A DNA stretch of 20,201 nt, from IMG/VR virus record IMGVR_UViG_3300042486_000468, positions 1-20,201 of that record. The stretch is one strand, 5' to 3'. Below, piece after piece: positions 5,814-11,856 of the stretch. The DNA comes from a virus. Below the pieces are notes generated by a model, which searched no databases, was not told the origin of the DNA, and saw only the letters and a list, made by a program, of their open reading frames with translations. Each line of letters opens with the position of its first letter. Position 1 is the stretch's first letter. Made by a program: the position numbers and the translations under genes.

Positions 5814-6306
5814 TGCTGGATTCCACATGCCTGAAATGGAACGGTTAGGGATTGAGGAGAAGTTTGACAAGTTCGCTGAGCTGATTGTTCAAGAGTGTAT
5901 TCGAACCTGCGAATCATTGCCGTTAATAGGACCTTACAAAGATGTTCAGGATGCTACTCTTAAAGATGTAGTAACTCAGATTAAAGAACACTTCGGAGTT
6001 GAATCCATGCCAACCATTAACTATAAAGCTCTCTATAACTCTGAATTAGCATTGAGGCTAGATCTGGAGACGGAAGTGAGCTTTCTTAATAACTTAATTA
6101 ATAAGCAAGAGTACTCTACTCCAGAAAAGATTGCTGAAGAACGAAAGAAGCCGCATACAGTCTGTCATAGAGATGTTCAGGAAGCAATTGATAAGACAGT
6201 CAAGTACCTTGGTGAGATCCGGCCTGACGTATTGAGGGTATCTGCTGCTGAGCACTTGAAGCAGCTGTATAAGATTCAGATTGCGATCTTGGGTAGGATT
6301 GAATGA
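5782..6306 (+). CDS. FAELIV/HFGVE-family protein with extra domain
   Basis: A 174-aa protein whose first 75 residues match the repeated family of this window: MNRQILHLLNDAGFH, then KFAELIVQECI, then IKEHFGVE. Residues 76-174 are an unrelated-looking helical extension found in no other copy here. The start is TTG at 5782. The family N-terminus begins exactly there and AAGGA lies about 8 nt upstream, so the first in-frame ATG (codon 16) would remove conserved residues. It overlaps the upstream gene by 32 bases. Function of the family is unknown. Confidence 0.7.
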   Translation: MNRQILHLLNDAGFHMPEMERLGIEEKFDKFAELIVQECIRTCESLPLIGPYKDVQDATLKDVVTQIKEHFGVESMPTINYKALYNSELALRLDLETEVSFLNNLINKQEYSTPEKIAEERKKPHTVCHRDVQEAIDKTVKYLGEIRPDVLRVSAAEHLKQLYKIQIAILGRIE

Positions 6307-6563
6307 ACCGTGTTCTAATTGTATGTCATAACTATGATTCTGCAGAGAGACGTTTTCGTGATATGATACAACAGAACGAGAGTGTATTAGTCAGGGCATG
6401 TAATGCTCAGCTGACTATTGAATTGGGGGATACTCAGTATAAGTTTATATCATCACATGCATCAGATAGAATAATAGGCCAGACATATCAGAATGTACTC
6501 ATAGATGAGATGGTAGAGATGACTGCTGAACAGACTGCTATGATAATGTCAAGGAAGAGATAA
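6303..6563 (+). CDS. Truncated helicase/terminase-like ATPase fragment
   Basis: An 86-aa protein with MNRVLIVCHNYDSAERRF, a basic middle and IGQTYQNVLIDEMVEMTAEQ. The VLIDE strand looks like a Walker B (DExx) core, and the preceding part resembles the segment between motif Ia and motif II of terminase or helicase ATPases. There is no Walker A, so it cannot hydrolyse ATP alone in the usual way. It could be a captured fragment used as a decoy or regulator; this is inference. ATGA overlap with the upstream gene. Confidence 0.55.
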   Translation: MNRVLIVCHNYDSAERRFRDMIQQNESVLVRACNAQLTIELGDTQYKFISSHASDRIIGQTYQNVLIDEMVEMTAEQTAMIMSRKR

Positions 6564-6564
6564 T

Positions 6565-6774
6565 ATGAATGAAAGAATTAGGGAGCTGGCTAGTTGTAAT
6601 GAGCGTGTTCAAAATTTCTTTGAGACCGGTCCTGTGCAACGTGCGGCCATTGAGCAGTTCGCCGAGTTGATTGTGCGGGAATGTGGCGTAGCATTGAGTC
6701 CTATGCTCCGTGATATGATTAGTCGTGGACAGGCATATGATATGATTAAAGAACATTTTGGAATCGAATCGTGA
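6565..6774 (+). CDS. FAELIV/HFGVE-family small protein
   Basis: A 69-aa family copy with MNERIRELAS, QFAELIVRECG and MIKEHFGIE. AAGGAAGAGA precedes the ATG. The variable centre (ALSPMLRDMISRG) differs from the other copies. The stop overlaps a GTG start as GTGA. The function of this phage family is not known; it is soluble and helical in appearance. Confidence 0.75.
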   Translation: MNERIRELASCNERVQNFFETGPVQRAAIEQFAELIVRECGVALSPMLRDMISRGQAYDMIKEHFGIES

Positions 6775-6869
6775 ATCGAACTGAAATCTCAATACTAATT
6801 GTCAGCACCATCGGTCTTGGGTTAGGCCTGTTGTGGTTGGCTAATATTTTAGGAAGGTTTGGACTATGA
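6771..6869 (+). CDS. Tiny membrane protein with GTG start (32 aa)
   Basis: GTG at 6771 overlaps the previous stop and the frame ends in ATGA with the next gene. The 32 residues are one hydrophobic helix (ILIVSTIGLGLGLLWLANIL) with a polar N-terminus. The double overlap makes translation likely despite the size. Function unknown. Confidence 0.5.
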   Translation: MNRTEISILIVSTIGLGLGLLWLANILGRFGL

Positions 6870-7138
6870 ACGAAGAACTAATTAAAAAATTACACGATCA
6901 AGCGTGGGGTGAAACTCACGAAAAAGCAATTGCTGTTACGAAAACCCCTATTGATTTTCAGAAAGTTCTTAGAGAACGATTCGCCGAGTTGATTGTGAAA
7001 GAATGTATTGACAAGATTACAACCTATGATTTGGTTCCTGGGCATTCAGCCAAGTGGGAAGATATCTATGATATTCACGCTAGGTTGCTACAAGACTTGG
7101 CCGAAGATTTGAAAGAACATTTCGGAGTTGATGAATGA
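6866..7138 (+). CDS. FAELIV/HFGVE-family small protein
   Basis: A 90-aa family copy with MNEELIKKLHDQA, RFAELIVKECI and LKEHFGVDE. It contains the 27-bp DNA block (6980-7006) that is identical in the copy at 8132. AGGAAGG lies upstream in the preceding frame. Coupled by ATGA on both sides. Function unknown. Confidence 0.75.
   Translation: MNEELIKKLHDQAWGETHEKAIAVTKTPIDFQKVLRERFAELIVKECIDKITTYDLVPGHSAKWEDIYDIHARLLQDLAEDLKEHFGVDE
6980..7006 (+). repeat. 27-bp exact direct repeat (unit 1)
   Basis: Identical to 8228-8254. It encodes FAELIVKEC in two paralogous genes and could serve as a recombination point between copies. Confidence 0.85.
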
Positions 7139-7353
7139 AACCCACTACTGATTTTGTATTGGTCAGAGGACCACGCACAGATGAAGATAACGACCCTATT
7201 GATATTCTTATTCGTGTTGTGAGAAACACCGATACCTTCGATTTTACTAAGTATTCATTTTTGAGATTATCCAAAACTGCTGAGTCTGAAATGGAAGAGT
7301 GGGTACCAACTAAAGAATTAAACATATACAAGAAAGCATTTAAGGTGCAATGA
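7135..7353 (+). CDS. Hypothetical small protein (72 aa)
   Basis: A 72-aa acidic protein, beta-rich in the first half (DFVLVRGPRTDEDNDPIDILIRVVRN), with EMEEWVPTKELNIYKKAF near the end. No family recognised. It is coupled by ATGA at both ends, so it belongs to the polycistronic run. Confidence 0.6.
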   Translation: MKPTTDFVLVRGPRTDEDNDPIDILIRVVRNTDTFDFTKYSFLRLSKTAESEMEEWVPTKELNIYKKAFKVQ

Positions 7354-7514
7354 TGGGATGGAAATATGAGGTAAATGTATGGGATGGTCCTGTAGATGGT
7401 GACTTTAAGTGGTTGCAAATTTATGCTGGACCAAGTATAATCAAAGCAATCTACAATATATGGTGGGCTAAACGTAACGGCTGGAAGTGTATAAAACTGG
7501 AGTATCGACCATGA
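7350..7514 (+). CDS. Small Trp-rich phage protein (54 aa)
   Basis: A 54-aa basic protein: YEVNVWDGPVDGDFKWLQIY, then IIKAIYNIWWAKRNGWKCIKLEYRP. Short proteins of this layout (beta-hairpin, helix, C-terminal strand) occur in other phages; the role is unknown. ATGA overlaps at both ends support it. The second ATG (7353) could be the start. Confidence 0.58.
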   Translation: MMGWKYEVNVWDGPVDGDFKWLQIYAGPSIIKAIYNIWWAKRNGWKCIKLEYRP

Positions 7515-7684
7515 ACGAAGAAATGCAAGAGATGATTCGCCAATATATCAAGGATAACTTGTCTCTTGACGTTAGAACAGATTCAATACACAATGGTGGC
7601 ATGAATAGTGGTTCATGCTATACTGAACATCATACTATCCAACTTGTACTTGATGGCGAAATAATTAGTGAGGTATCATTATGA
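7511..7684 (+). CDS. Small phage protein, IRQYIKDNL type (57 aa)
   Basis: The product begins MNEEMQEMIRQYIKDNLSLDVRT and ends QLVLDGEIISEVSL. It looks like a helix followed by a beta-sheet, a recurrent phage small-protein pattern of unknown function. I chose 7511 because it overlaps the previous stop as ATGA; an upstream in-frame ATG at 7487 lies inside the previous gene without a ribosome site. Confidence 0.6.
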   Translation: MNEEMQEMIRQYIKDNLSLDVRTDSIHNGGMNSGSCYTEHHTIQLVLDGEIISEVSL

Positions 7685-7881
7685 ACGAAAAAGTTGAGGC
7701 GATGTGGCAGGATCCTAGATTCCAATTACTGGCTGATTTAGACCGATTGTTGGATAGTAGCAAGATATGGGCTGGCATGTCCTGGGAGTATCATCCTATC
7801 CATCCAGTCAAGTATCGTCCTATGGCAGAACGAGTTCGTGCAGAGATGGGTAAACTTTATGCGGAATATGGAGTTGAATGA
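7681..7881 (+). CDS. Hypothetical small protein (66 aa)
   Basis: A 66-aa protein starting MNEKVEAMWQDPRF and ending YAEYGVE. Both ends recall the MNE... and GVE ends of the repeated family, but the central FAELIV box is missing. It may be a divergent relative or an unrelated gene that recombined at the shared ends. ATGA overlaps on both sides. Confidence 0.58.
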   Translation: MNEKVEAMWQDPRFQLLADLDRLLDSSKIWAGMSWEYHPIHPVKYRPMAERVRAEMGKLYAEYGVE

Positions 7882-8135
7882 TGAACGAACGAATTCGAGA
7901 ACTTGCTGAACAGGCTAGACAGTATGCTATTGAAACAATCAAAAACTCTCAAGACCCCACAGAATGGTCAACTGCCGTGTTTGAACAAAAGTTCGCCCAG
8001 TTGATTGGTCAAGAATGTTTGGCACTAGCGGATAGTATTCGTGATGAGTGTGATAAAGATGGTGAGAATCAACAAGCATTGGGTGCTGCTTGGGTAGGAA
8101 TAGCAATAGCACGACATTTCGGAGTTAAAGAATGA
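7881..8135 (+). CDS. FAELIV/HFGVE-family small protein
   Basis: An 84-aa copy with MNERIRELAEQARQY, KFAQLIGQECL (Gln and Gly replace the usual Glu and Val) and IARHFGVKE. I prefer the second of two adjacent ATGs (7881) because the family begins MNERI; 7878 would add one Met. Middle region IRDECDKDGENQQALG is unique. Coupled by ATGA to the next copy. Confidence 0.72.
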   Translation: MNERIRELAEQARQYAIETIKNSQDPTEWSTAVFEQKFAQLIGQECLALADSIRDECDKDGENQQALGAAWVGIAIARHFGVKE

Positions 8136-8338
8136 ACGAACGAATTAGAAAATGCTGTGATGGTGCCGGATTGGATAGTAATTGGAAACCGGGTTTTGAC
8201 AGTATCTATGGCCAACAATTAGAAAAGTTCGCCGAGTTGATTGTGAAAGAATGTGCCAATATCGCCAATGCTGGTGTTGATCCTGCTGAATCGCATTTGC
8301 CTGGTGATGATATTTTAGAACATTTCGGAGTAGAATAA
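8132..8338 (+). CDS. FAELIV/HFGVE-family small protein
   Basis: A 68-aa copy with MNERIRKCCDGAG, KFAELIVKECA and ILEHFGVE. The vicinal cysteines at residues 8-9 are unusual for the family. It carries the second unit of the 27-bp exact repeat. ATGA overlap upstream, TAATG downstream. Function unknown. Confidence 0.73.
   Translation: MNERIRKCCDGAGLDSNWKPGFDSIYGQQLEKFAELIVKECANIANAGVDPAESHLPGDDILEHFGVE
8228..8254 (+). repeat. 27-bp exact direct repeat (unit 2)
   Basis: Identical to 6980-7006. Shorter or mismatched versions of the block lie in the other seven family copies. Confidence 0.85.
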
Positions 8339-8514
8339 TGTGGAATAAATTTAAAAGTTTGCCTCTTACTGTAAAGATGGCCGGTGTGTTTTTGACTCTC
8401 CTGATCAGTGCAGGAGTAGTGACCATACCGTATGTGGTAATTCCTATTCTAGTGGCTATGTTAGGTATCGTGTCGGGTATTCGAATCGCTGTTTATTTGG
8501 CGGATGGAAAATGA
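8338..8514 (+). CDS. Small two-helix membrane protein (58 aa)
   Basis: A basic N-terminus (WNKFKSLPLTVK) and two hydrophobic helices (about residues 14-31 and 33-49), ending AVYLADGK. It begins in a TAATG overlap and ends in ATGA. It is similar in size and layout to the protein at 5365, but I see no clear identity. Function unknown. Confidence 0.58.
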   Translation: MWNKFKSLPLTVKMAGVFLTLLISAGVVTIPYVVIPILVAMLGIVSGIRIAVYLADGK

Positions 8515-8729
8515 ATGAACGAATTAGAGAAGTTTGGATCAAAGCGGCTAGAGAAGATTCTAGTGAAACGTGGGATTCGCAAGAACAATTTATTGAACGA
8601 TTTGCCGGGTTGATTGTCAAGGAATGTATTGGCATTGCTCAGGATCGTGCAGCATTTGATTGGGCTTCACCTAATGATGTCAACCATATTATTAACGAGA
8701 TTAAAAACCATTTTGGAGTTGAAAAATGA
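8511..8729 (+). CDS. FAELIV/HFGVE-family small protein
   Basis: A 72-aa copy with MNERIREVWIKAA, RFAGLIVKECI (Gly for Glu in the core box) and IKNHFGVEK. It is coupled by ATGA on both sides. The middle (DRAAFDWASPNDVNHI) is unique. Function unknown. Confidence 0.74.
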   Translation: MNERIREVWIKAAREDSSETWDSQEQFIERFAGLIVKECIGIAQDRAAFDWASPNDVNHIINEIKNHFGVEK

Positions 8730-9046
8730 ATGAACTTACACAAGACGAACATAAGATACTAATTGATGCTATTCACGATTCTGCCACTGTCATCCATAAA
8801 GGACAAAGAATGAACGAACGAATTCAAGAACTAATGATAGAAGCCGGTAAAACTATACCAGGCGACAAACACATTGACGCTGACTTTTGCAAAAAGTTCG
8901 CCGAGTTGATTGTGCGTGAATGTTATGAACATTGTAAAGGACAAGTACTTGACAAAGAGGTTGCTGATACAAATGAACTAACATATAACGATGCTGTCAG
9001 TGATTGTGCTAATGGTCTATTACAACATTTTGGGGTTGAAGAATGA
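8726..9046 (+). CDS. FAELIV/HFGVE-family protein, extended N-terminus
   Basis: The frame from 8726 gives 106 aa. Residues 29-106 are a full family copy (MNERIQELMIEAGK, KFAELIVRECY, LLQHFGVEE). The first 28 residues (MNELTQDEHKILIDAI...) are extra. The family start at 8810 has its own ribosome site (AAAGGA about 6 nt upstream), while 8726 overlaps the previous stop as ATGA. Both starts may be used, or the 5' part may be the remnant of another small gene fused in frame. Confidence 0.68.
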   Translation: MNELTQDEHKILIDAIHDSATVIHKGQRMNERIQELMIEAGKTIPGDKHIDADFCKKFAELIVRECYEHCKGQVLDKEVADTNELTYNDAVSDCANGLLQHFGVEE

Positions 9047-9255
9047 GTGACTATGATATGAGTATTCATACTAATCCTGATGCAATGGCATGGGCCAAGT
9101 TCTTTAGAGAATTGAATCCTGATTGTAATGTATCAGATGAAACTATGTTAGGCTGGTTCGCTAATGCAATGATGGCGATGCATGATCATCTAGTATTGAA
9201 GGGTAATCCAATCAATGGTGATCATGCCGAATATATGTTGAAAGGAAAAGAATGA
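9043..9255 (+). CDS. Conserved small phage protein (70 aa)
   Basis: MSDYDMSIHTNPDAMAWAKF, then MLGWFANAMMAMHD, then a C-terminal INGDHAEYMLKGK. I recognise this layout from small proteins of many other tailed phages, where it is unnamed. It is helical and soluble. Coupled by ATGA at both ends. Function unknown. Confidence 0.68.
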   Translation: MSDYDMSIHTNPDAMAWAKFFRELNPDCNVSDETMLGWFANAMMAMHDHLVLKGNPINGDHAEYMLKGKE

Positions 9256-9395
9256 TTACATGGTATTGGCATAAGTGCATGCAGTTCATTGGATACAGGA
9301 AGGTGTGGTACTTTCCTTCCAAGTACATGCCAATGAGTGACTTCTGGATGTGGGAATATCGTCCAGATCTACCTAAAGGAGTATACAAAGCATGA
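9252..9395 (+). CDS. Small Trp/Met-rich protein (47 aa)
   Basis: A 47-aa basic protein with many aromatic residues (MITWYWHKCM, VWYFPSKYMP, DFWMWEYRP). It is linked to both neighbours by ATGA. Its composition resembles the 54-aa protein at 7350. Function unknown. Confidence 0.52.
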   Translation: MITWYWHKCMQFIGYRKVWYFPSKYMPMSDFWMWEYRPDLPKGVYKA

Positions 9396-9952
9396 ACAAA
9401 AAAGAAACGTGTAATGGTATGCCTGCGTATGAGGGGCCGCTATCAAAAAATCAATCATTGGCGCAGTCTGAATTGGAATTCAATCCTGACTGGGACGCAA
9501 TGGCTGTAATGGTTGAGGAACAGCAGCGCATGGCAAAACGTATTGAAGAGTTAACTCAATTAGTAACCAGTCAAGGCATTCGTCTCATGGACGCAGAAGC
9601 GCAGCCTGAACCGGAGCCGGTGGCGTACATCAACGTACAAGATCGCAAACTTGAATGGGCAAAACTTACTAAATGGGAAACGCCGACAGTGGTCAAGATG
9701 GATAAGGTTCCGCTTTACACCGCTCCCCCACTACCTGATTATAACATCAAATTAGAACGTATGCGTGAGCTGGTAAAGATTCAGGGAAATAATGGTAACT
9801 GGAACTATGATCCTTATATGCATGGGATGTATAATGGAATGGAATTCATGCTTGCCATGTTAGAGGATAGAGAACCTAATTACAGGGCTAAGCCAGAAGT
9901 ATGGCTATATGAACTCCCACCCGATAAGGTGGTAGGAGGGACTAGTGAATAA
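9392..9952 (+). CDS. Mosaic phage accessory protein (Ea22-like parts)
   Basis: A 186-aa protein built from recognisable phage pieces. A helical segment around residues 35-68 (VEEQQRMAKRIEELTQLV) is followed by PEPVAYINVQDRKLEW...VPLYTAPP (about 73-114), the VPLYTAPP cassette seen in Ea22-type and other lambdoid accessory proteins. The C-terminal MRELVKIQGNNGNWNYDPYM and HGMYNGMEFMLAMLEDREP block is also common in phage proteins. This arrangement suggests recombination of short modules. Function unknown. GTAGGAGG near its 3' end serves the next gene. Confidence 0.65.
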   Translation: MNKKETCNGMPAYEGPLSKNQSLAQSELEFNPDWDAMAVMVEEQQRMAKRIEELTQLVTSQGIRLMDAEAQPEPEPVAYINVQDRKLEWAKLTKWETPTVVKMDKVPLYTAPPLPDYNIKLERMRELVKIQGNNGNWNYDPYMHGMYNGMEFMLAMLEDREPNYRAKPEVWLYELPPDKVVGGTSE

Positions 9953-10115
9953 AAAATATGTAGATCTGCAAGAGAAGGTAGTCAATGCGGTATTAGAGAT
10001 GCAGAAAGGATCGTCATTGAAAGACTTTTTAACAGATGATGAGATTGAAGAGGCATTATCAATGTTTGCTGATGTGTTGATTTCTTTAGGTACTTTGATT
10101 GAGGTAAAAGAATGA
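9945..10115 (+). CDS. Small acidic helical protein, GTG start (56 aa)
   Basis: GTG at 9945 is preceded by AGGAGGG, one of the best ribosome sites in the window, and the frame runs to an ATGA overlap with the next gene. The 56-aa product (MNKKYVDLQEKVVNAVLEMQ..., ending TLIEVKE) is acidic and all-helical. No family recognised. Confidence 0.62.
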   Translation: MNKKYVDLQEKVVNAVLEMQKGSSLKDFLTDDEIEEALSMFADVLISLGTLIEVKE

Positions 10116-10345
10116 ACGAACGACTCAAACAACTTGCTCTCGAGGCAGGTTATCTTCCAGATAGTTTTGGTATAGGTCATTGGGATATGCCAGAGTGTAA
10201 AAAGTTTGCGGAATTGATTGTCGCTGAATGTATGCGTATGTGTGAAGTCACAGAGATGAGTTTTGTGACTCATGATTGTGATGTTGAAGCATCGGGTGCA
10301 ATTACTGTTAAACAATTTATTGCTGAACATTTTGGAGTTGAATGA
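10112..10345 (+). CDS. FAELIV/HFGVE-family small protein
   Basis: A 77-aa copy with MNERLKQLALEAGY, KFAELIVAECM and IAEHFGVE. The centre (DCDVEASGAITVKQF) resembles the lead-in to the last helix in other copies. Coupled at both ends by ATGA. Function unknown. Confidence 0.74.
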   Translation: MNERLKQLALEAGYLPDSFGIGHWDMPECKKFAELIVAECMRMCEVTEMSFVTHDCDVEASGAITVKQFIAEHFGVE

Positions 10346-10452
10346 TGCCAGAATATAAAATGGAAATGTGGTGGGTAGGTATATTTGCAATTGGCAAAGG
10401 TCTAACCTATTTGCTGGCTATAGCCTCAATGATAAAATACTTGTGGAGTTGA
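10345..10452 (+). CDS. Tiny membrane protein (35 aa)
   Basis: MPEYKMEMWWVGIFAIGKGL... with one hydrophobic helix through residue 28. Adjacent ATGs at 10342 and 10345 both overlap the previous stop. Its 3' end (TGGAG) gives the ribosome site for the gene at 10456. Function unknown. Confidence 0.48.
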   Translation: MPEYKMEMWWVGIFAIGKGLTYLLAIASMIKYLWS

Positions 10453-10455
10453 AGA

Positions 10456-10830
10456 ATGAGCCAATTAAGTAAAGCAATTATAGCCACAGACACAGGTGAG
10501 CGCAAATATATTCCACATAAGTTATCACCTCTGTTCCAAGATATATTTTCAGCCAAAGAAGAAATACAACAAGTTACAACTCCTACAGATATTGGTAAGG
10601 TATATCGTATTGGATGTAAGATAGGGTCGCAGGCAGTAGTTTCTGATTATGATTATGAGGATGCGCTTGAGAATGCTATAATGCGAACCAAGCGTCAGGT
10701 GATTGAAGGTGTATTTGGTGAGTTTAGACCTCACTTCAGACGTATAGAAAAAGCCATTTATGACCATGATTACAATGAGGCAGGACGTTTGCTACATGAG
10801 ATGGAACATATTATGTTTGAACCGGAGTGA
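10456..10830 (+). CDS. Conserved phage protein (124 aa)
   Basis: A 124-aa charged protein. About residues 60-120 (VSDYDYEDALENAIMRTKRQ, VFGEFRPHFRRIEKAIYDHD) form long helices of a type I have seen in other phage hypothetical proteins. The N-terminal half (ATDTGERKYIPHKLS, QVTTPTDIGKVYRIGCKIGS) looks beta-rich. GGAG sits 7 nt before the ATG. No enzymatic motif. Function unknown. Confidence 0.65.
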   Translation: MSQLSKAIIATDTGERKYIPHKLSPLFQDIFSAKEEIQQVTTPTDIGKVYRIGCKIGSQAVVSDYDYEDALENAIMRTKRQVIEGVFGEFRPHFRRIEKAIYDHDYNEAGRLLHEMEHIMFEPE

Positions 10831-10925
10831 TGATGAATAACTACGATCTAGGAATGACGTTATTTGTAATAGCATTGGCTGCTTGGTGCTTTTTTCTTGG
10901 ATACTTGTATGGGAGAAGTGAATGA
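10830..10925 (+). CDS. Tiny membrane protein (31 aa)
   Basis: The frame begins in a one-base overlap with the previous stop (a second ATG is at 10833) and ends in ATGA with the next family copy. Product: one hydrophobic helix (MTLFVIALAAWCFFLGYLYG). Function unknown. Confidence 0.48.
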   Translation: MMNNYDLGMTLFVIALAAWCFFLGYLYGRSE

Positions 10926-11173
10926 ACGAACGAATTGGAGAACTTGCTGAACAGGCTAAACAACATTCTCTTGATGCTATGATTAAAATCACAGACCGAG
11001 AACAAGCATTGAAAGTGTATTCAGAATCGTATGATACAAAGTTCGCCGAGTTGATCATACAAGAATGTATTACCGCCATATATAAATCGCAAAATATAAC
11101 ACCGGGATTTTTAATAAATCTTCCGTCAGATCAATTGGTGCTGCAAATTAAAAAACACTTTGGAGTAGACTAA
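10922..11173 (+). CDS. FAELIV/HFGVE-family small protein
   Basis: The ninth and last copy, 83 aa: MNERIGELAEQAKQH, KFAELIIQECI and IKKHFGVD. It is closest at the N-terminus to the copy at 7881 (ERIxELAEQAxQ). TAATG overlap with the next gene. Function unknown. Confidence 0.75.
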   Translation: MNERIGELAEQAKQHSLDAMIKITDREQALKVYSESYDTKFAELIIQECITAIYKSQNITPGFLINLPSDQLVLQIKKHFGVD

Positions 11174-11364
11174 TGCCAATAACTATTTCGAATGAAGTAG
11201 CAGATGAAATTACAATGGCAAATCTTATTAATGCCAGAAGCAATCTAAGAATGCAATTAGAAGACTATGCGGGTGGACTATGGATGCATGAGGAAGATAT
11301 ACGTATGCACAAAAAGCTAATAAAATATATGTCCAAACTAATTGAATACTATGGCGGCGAATAA
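11173..11364 (+). CDS. Conserved small phage protein (63 aa)
   Basis: MPITISNEVADEITMANLINARSNL... followed by HEEDIRMHKKLIKYMSKLIEYYG. This short two-helix phage protein type (ISNEVAD... ending in EYYGG) recurs in other phages and has no assigned function. TAATG overlaps link both neighbours. Confidence 0.66.
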   Translation: MPITISNEVADEITMANLINARSNLRMQLEDYAGGLWMHEEDIRMHKKLIKYMSKLIEYYGGE

Positions 11365-11843
11365 TGTATATTGAAGATTCTCTGTATAAGCAAATACTCG
11401 AAAACTCTGTAAATCTATGCGTAGATGTACTTTTAAGATACGATCATAAGTACTTGCTTATTAAGAGAAAGGAAGAACCATGTAAAGGCATTTACTGGCC
11501 TATTGGTGGTAGGATACATAAAGGCGAGGGGGCAGAACAAGCCGCTCGTCGAAAAATATTTGAAGAAATTGGTATTGATTTTTCTGCTCCGATAAAGCCA
11601 ATCGGATATTATGAAGATACATATGAAACTAATTCTTTTGGATATGGTCCTTATAGCACATTATCTATTTGTTGGTTAGGATACCTAACAAAAACACAAT
11701 ACGAATCTATTCAATTAGACAAAACATCTTCAAAATTTCGTCTGCACGCCCATATGCCGACTAGATTTACCATAAAAACCTATGATGATTACCCGAAACC
11801 ATATTGGTACATGGAATCTGCCAACGAATTCGTAAAAAATTAA
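11364..11843 (+). CDS. Nudix hydrolase, GDP-mannose hydrolase-like
   Basis: A 159-aa Nudix-fold protein. The Nudix box runs from Gly49 to Ile71 (GRIHKGE ... RKIFEEIGI): the Glu pair 67-68 and Gly70 are present, but the Glu expected after Arg63 is Lys64. The preceding WPIGG and following YYEDTYET resemble GDP-mannose mannosyl hydrolase-type and related sugar-nucleotide Nudix proteins. These cleave nucleoside diphosphate-linked substrates using divalent metal; the substrate here is an inference. Last gene of the coupled run, near a phosphomannomutase and a glycosyltransferase. Confidence 0.8.
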   Translation: MYIEDSLYKQILENSVNLCVDVLLRYDHKYLLIKRKEEPCKGIYWPIGGRIHKGEGAEQAARRKIFEEIGIDFSAPIKPIGYYEDTYETNSFGYGPYSTLSICWLGYLTKTQYESIQLDKTSSKFRLHAHMPTRFTIKTYDDYPKPYWYMESANEFVKN

Positions 11844-11856
11844 AAGTATTTGAGAA

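Noticed and set aside
9905-10390. 161-codon open frame on the minus strand
   Set aside because: Opposite two well-supported coupled genes (9945, 10112); Ser/Phe/Thr-rich shadow composition and no start signal.
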